A DNA stretch of 64,000 bases, taken from Nocardia jinanensis (GTDB lineage: Bacteria; Actinomycetota; Actinomycetes; Mycobacteriales; Mycobacteriaceae). The DNA is taken from contig NZ_BMMH01000002.1 of the NCBI RefSeq assembly GCF_014645735.1, positions 124,001 through 188,000 on the forward strand, written 5' to 3'. How positions within the stretch are numbered: the stretch's first letter is position 1; every line of letters starts with the position of its first letter. The position numbers were made by a program, and so were the translations under genes. The notes beneath the pieces are model-generated. The model was given only the letters and a program-made list of their open reading frames with translations, searched no databases and had not been told where the DNA came from. Shown here one piece after another: positions 29,247 to 38,610 of the stretch.

Positions 29247-30611
29247 TCAGAACAAGGTGTCGCGCACCCGCAGCGGCCGGTAGCCGGTCGGTCCGAGCTG
29301 GGCCAGTTCGGCGTCGATGTCGACTTCGATCGCGCCGAAGAAGTTGATGTTGGCGCTGTGGGCCGGGGATATGTGGGCCAGGATCTCGTCGTCGATGCGC
29401 TGCCCGGACCGACGCATCTGCTCGGCCGCGAGCCCGTAATACTCCGTAGTCCACGCGATCACAGCGTTGGTCGCCAGGGTCAGGCACCAGGCTTGCTCGG
29501 TCTGGTCGGCGAGCTGGCGGGCCCGGATCATGCCCTCGTGGGCGAAGTAGCGGCTCATCGGCCGCGAGGTGGTCGACTTGCCTCGAGTCGGGAACCGCTG
29601 CCCGTCGCTCGAGGACAGTGTCCCGGCGCCGAACACCGGGGTAAGCGGTAGCCGCTGGTGGTAGTCGATGATCGCGAGGTTGGCCGCGCGCAGGGTTTCC
29701 TCGCGCACATACCATTCGTCGGTCCAGGACAAGATGTCGTAGCTGATGCCGCAGGCCTCGGCCATCCTGGTCAACCCGAGGTTGGTCGAGTGCGCCAGCA
29801 GCACCGCGATCAGGTTGCGTTTCAACTCCGGCGTGCGGTGGCCTGGCCGCCAGCGTGGGTGAAACAGTCCAGGTAGCCGGTGCGTTTGTCCAGCTCGATC
29901 AGCAACGACACGATCGGCGCGAACGGCAGCATCTCGGTCAGCTCGGTCTTGAGCGCGACCGCCTCGGCCGGAACGTCCTCGGCGGTCAACGGCGAGATGA
30001 TCAGATCCCCGGACTCGCCATCCAGCCGCACCGGCCCCTCGCCCTCGGCGAGCACCGTCTCGAGTTCCCCGACCGCGGTATGCAACTCGTCGACGACGGC
30101 GGCCAGGGCGACGCCGGGATCGGCGCAGCGCCCGACCAGGCGGCAGAACTCGCCGCGTTGCGGTTCCCACTGCTCGGGCACGAACACGTCGCCGCTGATC
30201 GTGCTCCATCGCCCGCGCGAGCAGGAACTCGTCGAGCTCCTCGAGTTCGAGCGCACCCGCGGCCCGCCACCCGAGGTACTGCGCGACCAGCCGGAGGTGG
30301 TCGGTGCGGGTCTGGGCGCGGCGGCCATAGGAACCGATCTCGGTGCCATCGACCCGCAGCTGCTCGGCCAACCTGGCTACCGCGACCGGCGGGGCAGTCA
30401 CCACCCGATCGGGCACGAACCCCAACCACGGCAACGTGCACAACGCGATCGCGATACCGAGCCGATCGGCCGGACCACGCCCCCGACCGGGATCGACGAA
30501 CGCCAGATCCGCCGGCGAGAGCGTGAAGAACCGGAACAACTCCTCACGGCCGATCTCCGGGAACTCCCGCAGCCGCGCCAACTCCTCATCCGCGAACACC
30601 CGCGTCGCCAC
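29247..30611 (-). pseudogene. Tn3-family transposase TnpA with internal deletions
   Basis: Starts at GTG 30611 behind GGGAGG with an N-terminal DUF4158 domain (RVFADEELARLREFPEIGRE ... LALVAQYLGW-type blocks). Near 30200 the frame shifts to PEQWEPQRGEFCRLVGRCAD through DKRTGYLDCFTHAGG, then back at about 29830 to ELKRNLIAVLLAHSTNLGLT, SSDGQRFP (first catalytic Asp) and the C-terminal LATNAVIAWTTEYYGLA and SPAHSANINFFGAI. The piece between RYFA and EGMIRARQ, which holds the other catalytic acids, and a long central part are gone: about 455 codons remain of roughly 1000. Transposition-dead. Confidence 0.9.
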
Positions 30612-30714
30612 GAAACCGACCTCCCACCAACCAACAGCGTTGGGAGCCAAGCCAACCAGAGTCCGCCTCCACCGCAGGCCGAACCGGGCACTCACCAACG
30701 GTCAGCCGCGGCTA

Positions 30715-30756
30715 CGCCATATCCGTTGGTTTTTCGGCGGTTACTACCGGAACCCC
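30715..30756 (-). repeat. Right terminal inverted repeat of the Tn3-type element
   Basis: Plus strand reads CGCCATATCCGTTGG ... CCGGAACCCC; identical in reverse complement to the left repeat over all 42 bases. TACAG follows at 30757-30761. Confidence 0.95.
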
Positions 30757-30899
30757 TACAGGAACCGCCCTCAGGCGGGCGAGTCGTTGCGGATTCCGAA
30801 ATCGGCAATCGATGGAACTCACAGTTTCGTATCTGATAATCGTGGCGTGTCGCAGTCGGAGTTGTGCGGTGCGTACCGCAACCGGGCGATATGGCGGTC

Positions 30900-31107
30900 C
30901 CCAGTTCCGGCGGCACCGCATCCCCGAACCCGATCCGCAACCCGGCACAATCATCGGCGAGCAACAGTTCCTCCGGGGCGTCCGGCTGCGGGAAGAACTC
31001 CATAACCCGTGCAGCAACAGCACATCCGCACCTTCCGTGCGCGCCCCCGCCTGTACGCGTACCTCGAACTCGCCCACGCGTACCGTGCGCAGCTCAGCCG
31101 TGCTCAT
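30900..31107 (-). pseudogene. Alpha/beta hydrolase remnant
   Basis: From ATG 31107 the frame gives MSTAELRTVRVGEFEVRV and LLLHG (oxyanion strand of alpha/beta hydrolases), then jumps into another frame reading FFPQPDAPEELLLADDCAGL and FGDAVPPEL, a piece of the cap region of epoxide-hydrolase-like proteins. The nucleophile elbow, acid and His are lost. It lies next to the right end of the Tn3-type element. Confidence 0.65.
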
Positions 31108-31227
31108 CGCTGCATGCTGGCCAAATCCCACCGCGGCTGCTAGACACCTGTATGGATGCTTGTCCGCGAAGTGTGTGCGGCATCGGCCACACAGAACCCG
31201 GCAACTGAGCGCAACGGAGGAACACCT

Positions 31228-32013
31228 ATGAGCACAGACCATGCCGTATCGGTCGTCATCGGCGGCGCATCCGGAATCGGCCGGGCCACGGCGCAGCTCA
31301 TGGCCGAACGCGGAGACACTGTCGTCATCGCCGACCTCGACGGCGACGCCGCGAACTCCCGGGCCGCCGAACTCGGCGCCCCGGCGAGCGGCCTTCAGGT
31401 TCAGGTCACCGACGAGACCAGTATGCGCACCTTCTTCGACACTGTGACCACACAGCACGGGCCCATCGACATCGTCGTCGACTGCGCCGGAATCTCCCGG
31501 CCCGGAACCCTTGCCGACCTCTCTCTCGACGACTGGAAAGCCACCATCGACGTATGTCTCACCGGAGCGTTCCTGACGGTGAAAGAAGCCGCACGCAGCC
31601 TGCGAGACGGCGGATCCGTAGTACTCGTGGCCTCCCTCAACGGCCGCCAGCCCGGAGTCGCGATGGGAGCGTACTGTTCCGCCAAAGCTGGGGTTCTCAT
31701 GCTCACCGAGGTCGCCGCCATGGAACTGGCGCCCCGCGGCATCCGCGTCAACGCGGTCAACCCGGGATTCGTGCACACACCGCTCACCCACGGTGCGACG
31801 CTCGTCCCGGGCCTCGTCGAGGAGTACATCGAGAACACACCACTCGGGCGTGCCGGGACACCCGAGGATATCGCCCAGACGATCGCGTTCCTCACCTCGA
31901 CCGCGGCCGGATGGATGACCGGCGCGGCCATCGACCTCAACGGTGGCGCACACGCCAAACGCTATCCGGACATCGTGGCGCGCATCGCGGATCTGGCCGC
32001 CGACCCGGCGTGA
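31228..32013 (+). CDS. Short-chain dehydrogenase/reductase
   Basis: A 261-residue classical SDR from ATG 31228 with GGAGGAAC upstream. Cofactor loop IGGASGIGRATA (an Ile replaces the usual Thr before GGASGIG), D in VVIADLDGDA indicating NAD(H) preference, NNAG-equivalent DCAG, catalytic Ser in VASLNG and Tyr-x3-Lys in GAYCSAKAG, and the C-terminal GAAIDLNGG. Substrate unknown. It is the first intact gene after the mobile region and has no co-directional partner. Confidence 0.93.
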   Translation: MSTDHAVSVVIGGASGIGRATAQLMAERGDTVVIADLDGDAANSRAAELGAPASGLQVQVTDETSMRTFFDTVTTQHGPIDIVVDCAGISRPGTLADLSLDDWKATIDVCLTGAFLTVKEAARSLRDGGSVVLVASLNGRQPGVAMGAYCSAKAGVLMLTEVAAMELAPRGIRVNAVNPGFVHTPLTHGATLVPGLVEEYIENTPLGRAGTPEDIAQTIAFLTSTAAGWMTGAAIDLNGGAHAKRYPDIVARIADLAADPA

Positions 32014-32151
32014 GACAGGCCCGGCAGCGCATCCGTGACCAGCAGCCGCGAGGTCGCGAAATCACCCCCACCATTCCCTCCGGGCGGGAAGACCTCTCTT
32101 GTACTTGTTGATTGGACGGAAGGTTCTTGTTCGCTGGGCTCAGATAGGAGA

Positions 32152-32676
32152 TATTCATGCTTCGATGCGCATATCGTCGTATCTATCTTTCTGGATCGAC
32201 TTGTGATTGTTGTCGGTGGATTCGGATTGCTACTCCGGACCCGAAGCGATCCGAGTCGACAGAGCTGGTGCTGAATCTCCGGACTCGCGCGGTGGACCCA
32301 CCGATTCACGCATTCGCCCTCCCCTACCCCACTGCCCCGGCCGAGGGAGCAGGGATCCGACCGCCTCCCATCTAGGTCCTGCAACCAGCCGATGAGCCGA
32401 CGGGGGATCCCTCGTGTCAGCGCTCTCGCTCCAGCTCACGGTCCACGACCGCGGAGGCCACTTCATTCCCTGGGAAATCCCCGACCAATGGACCGGCGAC
32501 CTACGCCGCACCTTCCAGGGACGACGCCGGCCCGCCAACCCCGCTCCCCCGGATAACGATGCCGTCCCGCCGGCGCGATCCCGTACAGGCGCAGTGGCCG
32601 TGGGGTACATAGAGTTCTTTCAGCAGCCGGACGGCCCGGGCAGCCTGACCGCTATTCATAGTTAGATGCGCATATC
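32152..32676 (+). repeat. Direct repeat pair bracketing a 0.5-kb segment
   Basis: Copies at 32152-32175 and 32653-32676 share TATTCAT and, after a 5-base stretch with three differences, GATGCGCATATC. They bracket a 477-bp piece that contains the hydrolase C-terminal fragment. Could be an old target duplication or recombination scar, or two binding sites of one regulator. Confidence 0.5.
32414..32530 (+). pseudogene. Epoxide hydrolase-like C-terminal fragment
   Basis: LQLTVHDRGGHFIPWEIPDQ then WTGDLRRTFQGRR is the typical last 35 residues of epoxide hydrolase-type alpha/beta hydrolases, with the catalytic His in RGGHF. The upstream two thirds are missing, and the frame runs on to 32665 without family character. 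It may have been part of the same lost gene family as the remnant at 30900-31107, but on the opposite strand. Confidence 0.65.
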
Positions 32677-32929
32677 TTGATAACCTATTCTCGACTGCAA
32701 TCGGTGGCGCACTGTTCGCGTAGCGACGCGAAGACAGGGACATCTCCCTTCGGACCGGTCGTCATCCCGCGCATACCTACACCGGCAACGCGGCCCGGGC
32801 CGATCGAAGGCCGCGCTCCCCCGGTGCTGCGGCGAGGAGGAGATGCGGACGCTTCGACCCGATTCCGGTGTCGCGCCGCTAGTCTGATGCGAGCGCCGTG
32901 CAGACGAACAACGAGCAGGAGACGATCCG

Positions 32930-34255
32930 ATGGGCCCGGTGAACCGTCGCCGATTCTTGACCACCAGTGCTGTAGCCGCGGGCGCTGTCGTACTCGGAGC
33001 GGGACAGGCCGGCGGCCGCCCCGCTCCCCCGGTCGAGGTCGCTCCGCTCGGATCCGGCTTCCTGTGGGGTGTCGCATCCTCCGGGTTCCAGTCCGAAGGC
33101 CATGCGCCGGACAGCAACTGGACCCGCTATATCGCAGCCGGGAAAACCGACGACCCCTATCGTGATTCCGTCGACTTCTACTCGCGCTACCACTCCGATA
33201 TCGCGCTGGCCGAACAGCTCGGAGTACGCGCCTACCGGATCGGGATCGAATGGGCGCGGGTACAACCGGCACCGGGTGCATGGGACGAGGACGGGTTCCG
33301 CTTCTACGACGAGGTCGTCGGGGCCATCCGCGCCGCGGGTATGCGCCCGATGCTGACTTTGGATCACTGGGTGTACCCGGGCTGGCAGGCGGATCAGGGT
33401 GGTTGGCGGCGCGCTGGAATGGTCGACGACTGGCTGGCCAACGCCCGGAAAGTGGTCGACCGGTACGCGCGGCACGATCCGCTGTGGATCACCTTCAACG
33501 AACCCGCGGCCTATCTGATGAACGAAGTGCGCCACGGTGGAATCGGGCTGACCGATATCCCCGCGATGCAGGACCGATTGGCGACCGCCCACAACGCGAT
33601 ATACGACCACATCCACCGGATACAACCCGGGGCGATGGTGAGCAGCAATGTCGCCTACATCCCGGCCGCCGAAGACGCCGCGAACGGGGCGTTCCTCGAC
33701 CGGGTCGGCGCGAAACTCGACTACATCGGTATCGATTACTACTACGGGTTCTCCCCCGCCGGTGTGCTCGCGCAGGTCCCCGACCCGAGCAAGCTGTGGA
33801 CGCTGTCGCTGCAGGCCGAGGGTATCTACTACGCCCTCGACCACTACGCGAGGCGTTTTCCGGGCAAACCCCTCTACATCGTCGAGAACGGGATGCCCAC
33901 CGAGAACGGGAAACCGCGAGCGGACGGTTACACCCGCGCCGACCTACTGCGCGATACCGTCTACTGGTTGCAGCGCGCGTCCGCCGACGGGATGAACATC
34001 ATGGGCTACAACTATTGGAGCCTCACCGACAACTACGAATGGGGTTCCTACACGCCGCGGTTCGGGCTATACACCGTCGATGTCCTCGGCGATCCCACGC
34101 TCACCCGGCGCCCCACCGATGCCGTGGCAGCCTATACCGCGATTACCGGGCGCGGCGGAGTTCCGGGCAACTACCGGCCGACGCGGGAGCCCGCGACCTG
34201 CTCGATCGTCGACGGACTCACCAGCTGTACCGATCAGGTCACCGTGCCGCGCTGA
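32930..34255 (+). CDS. Exported family 1 glycoside hydrolase
   Basis: A 441-residue GH1 protein with a twin-arginine signal (NRRRFLTTSAVAAGAVVLGA, residues 5-24), so it is probably folded and exported through Tat. Catalytic acid/base E191 is in TFNEP and nucleophile E319 in YIVENG; other GH1 blocks are GVASSGFQSEG, YRIGIEWARVQPAPG and YNYWSLTDNYEW. It hydrolyses beta-glycosides in a (beta/alpha)8 barrel; the sugar is unknown. Ends with CSIVDGLTSC, perhaps a disulfide loop. AGGAG lies 8 nt before the ATG. Confidence 0.94.
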   Translation: MGPVNRRRFLTTSAVAAGAVVLGAGQAGGRPAPPVEVAPLGSGFLWGVASSGFQSEGHAPDSNWTRYIAAGKTDDPYRDSVDFYSRYHSDIALAEQLGVRAYRIGIEWARVQPAPGAWDEDGFRFYDEVVGAIRAAGMRPMLTLDHWVYPGWQADQGGWRRAGMVDDWLANARKVVDRYARHDPLWITFNEPAAYLMNEVRHGGIGLTDIPAMQDRLATAHNAIYDHIHRIQPGAMVSSNVAYIPAAEDAANGAFLDRVGAKLDYIGIDYYYGFSPAGVLAQVPDPSKLWTLSLQAEGIYYALDHYARRFPGKPLYIVENGMPTENGKPRADGYTRADLLRDTVYWLQRASADGMNIMGYNYWSLTDNYEWGSYTPRFGLYTVDVLGDPTLTRRPTDAVAAYTAITGRGGVPGNYRPTREPATCSIVDGLTSCTDQVTVPR

Positions 34256-34374
34256 TCCACGCCACGATGGCCTGATCGCGTGGGCCGCTCGGCCGACTTC
34301 GACGGGTGCCGGCGGTGTTCCACCGGACTTCGCGGCAGGCTGCCCGGACCCCGCGCCGCCGCTGCCGAGAGAGC

Positions 34375-34686
34375 GCCATCGCGATACCGCGAATGCGATT
34401 ACGGCCGACATGGCCGACAGTCCGGCGATCAGATGCAGGCCGGTGTCGTCGCTTCCGGTGGCGTCCTCGACCCAGCCGAAAATGTACGGGCCCGCGAAGC
34501 CACCGAGGTTGCCGATCGTATTGACCAGTACAGGCCGTAGACCAGTCCGAAGTATCCGAGACCGAGCAACCAGACCTTGCGGTTGCCGAGGACACCGCGG
34601 ACGCTGTGGCCGGAGCTCATCTGCTCGGCGTCGGCGGCGACATCCGCTTCCAGCACCTCGCGTTCGGCGGGGGTCAGCCAGGAGGC
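34375..34686 (-). pseudogene. MFS transporter remnant
   Basis: Reads WLTPAEREVLEADVAADAEQ, VWLLGLGYFGLVYGLY, then in another frame LVNTIGNLGGFAGPYIFGWV and GLSAMSAVIAFAVSRW. These match the middle loop plus helix 7 and then the last helices of anion:cation-symporter MFS proteins. About 170 residues between them are deleted and both ends are missing. Confidence 0.75.
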
Positions 34687-34828
34687 GTTCGCGGGACGGG
34701 GTCGGGCAGCACGAAGCTGCGCCGGGCGTTCGACCCGCGCGGCATCATGAATCCCGGCGTGGCGTTGTGACCCATTCGGCCCGATCCGGTGCGGTGCCGG
34801 GTGGGACCGGACGTGCGAGACTGGCCGG

Positions 34829-36040
34829 GTGAACGGGGAGAAGGAAAACCGCGCCGACCGCACTCGCTCCGCCGGCTCCACCAGGCCGCCCGATCGAGGG
34901 ACCGTATTCGGTTCCGGGGTGCTGTGGCTGGCGAAATGGGCGGTATGCGTGGTCGCGATCGCGGCCGGGGCCTGGGTTCTCGGGTTCCTCGCCGCGCGGC
35001 TGTGGGTGGTGTTGCTGCCGGTACTGCTCGCGATCGTGGTGTCCACGGTGCTCTGGCCACCGACGCGTCTGCTGGTGAAGGCCGGGCTACCACCGGCCGC
35101 GGCGGCCTCGCTCACGGTGGTCGGGTTCATCGGCGTACTGGCGGGCGGTATCGCCCTGATCGTGCCCTCGGTGGTGGATCAGGTGCCCGAACTGTCCGAC
35201 AAGGCCACCACGGGGATCAACACCGTGCGGGACTGGATGCAGGGCCCGCCGCTGAACATCAGGGACGAACAACTGAACTCGGCGGTCGACGCGGTGGTGT
35301 CGCGCTTACAGTCCAGCGCCGAACAGATCGCCTCGGGCGTTTTCACCGGCGTCAGCACCGCCACTTCGGTGCTGGTCACCATATTCCTGGTGCTGATTCT
35401 CTGCTTCTTCTTCGTCAAGGACGGGCCGAAATTCGTCCCGTGGATGCACAAGTTCACCGGCGGGCGCAGCGGCCGGCATTTCGAGGAAGTGCTGGTGCGG
35501 ATCTGGGATGTGCTCGGCGGATTCATCCGCACCCAGGCGCTGGTCAGCTTCATCGACGCGTTCTTCATCGGTCTCGGGCTGGTACTGCTCGGTGTACCGC
35601 TGTGGGGGGTGCTCACGGCACTGACGTTCCTGGGTGGGTTCATCCCCATGGTCGGGGCGTTCGTCGCCGGTGCGCTGGCGGTACTCGTCGCGCTGGTGGG
35701 CAACGGGTTCACCACGGCCCTGATCGTGCTCGTCATCATCATCGCGGTCCAGCAGCTCGAGGGTAATGTGCTGCAACCGGTACTACAGAGCCGCACCATG
35801 AAGCTGCACGCGGTCGTGGTCCTGCTCGCGGTCACCGGTGGTGGCACCCTGTACGGCATCACGGGGGCGTTCCTGGCGGTACCGGTGGTGGCTGTCGTCG
35901 CGGTGGTGGTCCGGTACATCAGCGAACAGATCGATGTGGCGGTGGCCGAATCCGAGCCGGCCGGGGAACCGGCGACGGATCCGGCCGGGCCCGAAATGGA
36001 TACCGGGAAAGCCGGGGAGTCCGCGGGAACCGGGAAGTAG
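34829..36040 (+). CDS. AI-2E family (UPF0118) membrane transporter
   Basis: A 403-residue membrane protein, GTG start. Two N-terminal span pairs, a long periplasmic-type helical segment (VPELSDKATTGINTVRDWMQ), then the conserved C-terminal bundle with VGAFVAGALAVLVALVGNG and QQLEGNVLQPVLQSRTMKLH, the signature of the family. Members export autoinducer-2 (TqsA), lipids or act as Na+/H+ antiporters; the cargo here is unknown. The tail is acidic and Pro-rich. Confidence 0.92.
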   Translation: MNGEKENRADRTRSAGSTRPPDRGTVFGSGVLWLAKWAVCVVAIAAGAWVLGFLAARLWVVLLPVLLAIVVSTVLWPPTRLLVKAGLPPAAAASLTVVGFIGVLAGGIALIVPSVVDQVPELSDKATTGINTVRDWMQGPPLNIRDEQLNSAVDAVVSRLQSSAEQIASGVFTGVSTATSVLVTIFLVLILCFFFVKDGPKFVPWMHKFTGGRSGRHFEEVLVRIWDVLGGFIRTQALVSFIDAFFIGLGLVLLGVPLWGVLTALTFLGGFIPMVGAFVAGALAVLVALVGNGFTTALIVLVIIIAVQQLEGNVLQPVLQSRTMKLHAVVVLLAVTGGGTLYGITGAFLAVPVVAVVAVVVRYISEQIDVAVAESEPAGEPATDPAGPEMDTGKAGESAGTGK

Positions 36041-36069
36041 GTCCGCAGCGGCCTGCCCGGGGCACGTGT

Positions 36070-36765
36070 TCACGTCGCGCCGAGCAGGGTTTCCAGCGCG
36101 GCGATATGGGTTTCGAAGACCTGCTCCCGGTCGGCGAAAGTATCCGCACCGTACATATCGAAAACATCGAAGCTCACGGCACCGAACAACGCGCACCAGA
36201 CGGTGAGCCCGCGCGCGAGCAACCAGTCCGGCACATCCAGTCCGAACTCGGCTCGGATCCGGACGAAATCGCCGGCGAGAGGTCCGGAGAGCGGCAGCAG
36301 GTTCGCCGCCGGAGGCATGAGCAGCCCCCGGCGGTGGGCCGCGTCGAAAAGCTGCATCAGTGTCACGATCACCCGCGTTCCCGGGGTGACCGTGCGATCG
36401 GCCGGAGCGGCGTATCCCGGTACCGGGGTGCCGAACAACAGGCCGTACCAGGCGGGTTCGGCGAGTGCCCAGGCGCGGACGGTGCGCGCGGTGATACGCA
36501 ACTGTTCGATCGGGTCGTCGGGTGTGGCGGCGATCGCGGCCTCGACGGCATCACCCAGCGCGTCGTAGCCGTCGACCACCAGCAGGGTCAGCAATTCGTC
36601 GCGGCTGCGGACGTAGCGGTACACCGCAGAGGAGACCACGCCCAGATCGCGGGCCACCGCGCGTAACGACAGGGCGGCGGCGCCGTCGGTGGCAAGATGT
36701 TCGCGCGCGATCCGTTTGATATCGGTCATCGTCTGGACCCGGGCGCGGGCGCGGGGTGTAGTCAT
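36070..36765 (-). CDS. TetR-family regulator divergent from choD
   Basis: A 231-residue regulator: HTH at about residues 34-53 (LSLRAVARDLGVVSSAVYRY) and a C-terminal WHG-type (TetR_C_33) ligand domain including WYGLLFGTPVPGY. It faces the cholesterol oxidase gene across 116 bp; CACT-N9-AGTG (36792-36808) over a possible TTGACA is a weak operator candidate. Control of choD is inferred from position. Confidence 0.9.
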   Translation of the reverse strand: MTTPRARARVQTMTDIKRIAREHLATDGAAALSLRAVARDLGVVSSAVYRYVRSRDELLTLLVVDGYDALGDAVEAAIAATPDDPIEQLRITARTVRAWALAEPAWYGLLFGTPVPGYAAPADRTVTPGTRVIVTLMQLFDAAHRRGLLMPPAANLLPLSGPLAGDFVRIRAEFGLDVPDWLLARGLTVWCALFGAVSFDVFDMYGADTFADREQVFETHIAALETLLGAT

Positions 36766-36881
36766 CCCCTCAGCCTGACCAATTGAGAGAGCACTGTCAA
36801 CAATAGTGAGCGTTGCTTCCGTTCGACTATGTTAATGTTACCGCACGTCACTGCTGACCATCCGAACCAAGGAGAAGCCCC

Positions 36882-38600
36882 ATGTCCGAGGCGGCCACGG
36901 ATTTCGATGTCCTCATCGTCGGCTCCGGGTTCGGTGGCAGTGTCACCGCCCTGCGACTGGTCGAGAAGGGCTACCGCGTCGGTGTCCTGGAAGCCGGCCG
37001 CCGCTATGCCGACGACGAGCTCCCGAAAACCAGTTGGGAACTACGTAAGTTCCTGTGGGCGCCGAAACTGGGCTGCTACGGCATCCAGCGCATCCACCCG
37101 CTGCGCAATGTGCTCATCCTCGGCGGCGCCGGGGTCGGCGGCGGATCGCTCAACTACGCCAACACCCTCTACGTCCCGCCGGAGCCGTTCTTCCAGGACC
37201 CGCAGTGGCGCGATATCACCGACTGGCGCGGCGAACTCACGCCGTACTACGAACAGGCGAAACGGATGCTCGGCGTGGTGCAGAACCCGCATATGACGCC
37301 GGCGGACGAAGTCTTCAAACAGGTCGCCGACGATATGGGCGTCGGCGAGACCTTCGTGCGGACACCGGTCGGGGTGTTCTTCGGCGAACCCGGCGAAACG
37401 GTGGACGACCCGTATTTCGGCGGCGTGGGACCGGCCCGCACCGGTTGCCTGGAATGCGGCGACTGCATGGTCGGATGCAAGTTCGGCGCGAAGAACACCC
37501 TCGTCAAGAACTATCTGTATCTCGCCGAACAGGCCGGGGCGCAGGTGGTGCCGATGACGACGGTGACCGAGCTGCGGCCGCAAGCGGACGGCAGCTGGGT
37601 GGTGTCGGCACAGCGCACCGGCGCCTGGGTCCGCAAACAGCGCACCACCTACACCGCCCGGCAGGTCGTGGTCGCGGCAGGAACTCTGGGGACCCAGCGA
37701 CTGCTGCACGAGATGCGGGACCGCCGGGTACTGCCGGAGCTGTCCGACCGCCTCGGCCTACTCACCCGCACCAACTCCGAATCGATCGTCGGCGCCGCCA
37801 CCAAGAAGCTCGCACCGGGACAGGATTTCACCCGCGGCGTGGCGATCACGTCGTCGATCCATCCCACCCCCGATACCCATATCGAGCCCGTGCGCTACGG
37901 CCGGGGCTCCAACGCGATGGGTTTGCTACAGACATTGATGGTCGACGGCGGCGGCCGGGTTCCGCGCTGGCTGCGGTTCCTCGGTACCGCGTTGCGCCAT
38001 CCCTTACTGCTGCTCAGCTTCCTCAGTGTCCGCAACTGGAGCGAGCGCACCATCATCTCGCTGGTGATGCAGCACCTGGACAACTCCATCACCACCTATA
38101 CGACCCGCGGGTTGTTCGGCCGCAAACTCACCAGCAAGCAAGGGCACGGCGAACCCAATCCCACCTGGATCCCGGCAGGTAACGAGGCCACCCGGCGGGT
38201 CGCCGAGCAGATCGGCGGGACCGCGGGTGGAACCTGGGGCGAGGTGTTCAACATCCCGCTCACCGCGCATTTCCTCGGCGGTGCCGCGATCGGCGCAGAC
38301 CGGGACTCCGGTGTGATCGACGCGTACCACCGAGTCTTCGGCTACCCCACGCTGAGCGTGGTGGACGGAGCCGCGGTATCGGCCAACCTCGGGGTGAACC
38401 CGTCCCTGACCATCACCGCGCAGGCCGAGCGGGCCGCCGCGTACTGGCCGAACAAGGGTGAACAGGATCCTCGGCCCACGCAGGACGCACCGTACCGCCG
38501 GATCGCGCCGGTGGCGCCGAAATCCCCGGCTGTCCCCGACTCGGCGCCGGGCGCGCTGCGCTTGCCGATCGTGGCGGTGAACGACCCGGCCGCCGGCTGA
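36882..38600 (+). CDS. choD: Cholesterol oxidase-type GMC flavoprotein ChoD
   Basis: A 572-residue orthologue of M. tuberculosis ChoD (Rv3409c), matching it block by block: FDVLIVGSGFGGSVTALRL (FAD loop, residues 9-27), KTSWELRKFLWAPKLGCYGI, GGAGVGGGSLNYANTLY, and a Cys cluster CLECGDCMVGCKFGAKN that suggests a ferredoxin-like or metal feature. C-terminal VVDGAAVSANLGVNPSLTI is the GMC signature. It oxidises a sterol-like or other lipid alcohol; in mycobacteria the physiological substrate is debated. Likely under the divergent TetR. Confidence 0.94.
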   Translation: MSEAATDFDVLIVGSGFGGSVTALRLVEKGYRVGVLEAGRRYADDELPKTSWELRKFLWAPKLGCYGIQRIHPLRNVLILGGAGVGGGSLNYANTLYVPPEPFFQDPQWRDITDWRGELTPYYEQAKRMLGVVQNPHMTPADEVFKQVADDMGVGETFVRTPVGVFFGEPGETVDDPYFGGVGPARTGCLECGDCMVGCKFGAKNTLVKNYLYLAEQAGAQVVPMTTVTELRPQADGSWVVSAQRTGAWVRKQRTTYTARQVVVAAGTLGTQRLLHEMRDRRVLPELSDRLGLLTRTNSESIVGAATKKLAPGQDFTRGVAITSSIHPTPDTHIEPVRYGRGSNAMGLLQTLMVDGGGRVPRWLRFLGTALRHPLLLLSFLSVRNWSERTIISLVMQHLDNSITTYTTRGLFGRKLTSKQGHGEPNPTWIPAGNEATRRVAEQIGGTAGGTWGEVFNIPLTAHFLGGAAIGADRDSGVIDAYHRVFGYPTLSVVDGAAVSANLGVNPSLTITAQAERAAAYWPNKGEQDPRPTQDAPYRRIAPVAPKSPAVPDSAPGALRLPIVAVNDPAAG

Positions 38601-38610
38601 GCCGGGGGGC

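Larger units (their letters stand above)
27090..30756. mobile_element. Tn3-type transposon, non-autonomous
   Basis: A 3667-bp element bounded by perfect 42-bp inverted repeats (27090-27131 and 30715-30756) and flanked by the direct repeat TACAG (27085-27089 and 30757-30761), the 5-bp target duplication typical of Tn3. Contents: a frameshifted tyrosine recombinase, paired CCCCGGATAAC sites, a NUDIX passenger, a 55-residue reading frame, and a TnpA gene with large deletions. Perfect ends and duplication show a recent insertion that must have been moved by a transposase supplied elsewhere. Confidence 0.93.
32014..32929. other. Gene-poor stretch with decayed sequence and a direct repeat
   Basis: Apart from the hydrolase tail at 32414-32530 no frame is convincing. 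Two near-identical 24-bp segments (21 matches) lie at 32152-32175 and 32653-32676; both end GATGCGCATATC. Base composition drops around 32100-32250. CTAGTCTG near 32879 may be the -10 of the following glycosidase gene. Confidence 0.5.

Noticed and set aside
30712..31953. 413-codon minus-strand frame over the SDR at 31228
   Set aside because: Antisense to a clear SDR. Only its end (MSTAELRTVRV...) overlaps real remnant sequence, recorded as a hydrolase pseudogene.
36792..36808. CACT-N9-AGTG as a firm operator between tetR and choD
   Set aside because: Arms are only 4 bp, too short to claim as a separate feature; mentioned only as a weak candidate.
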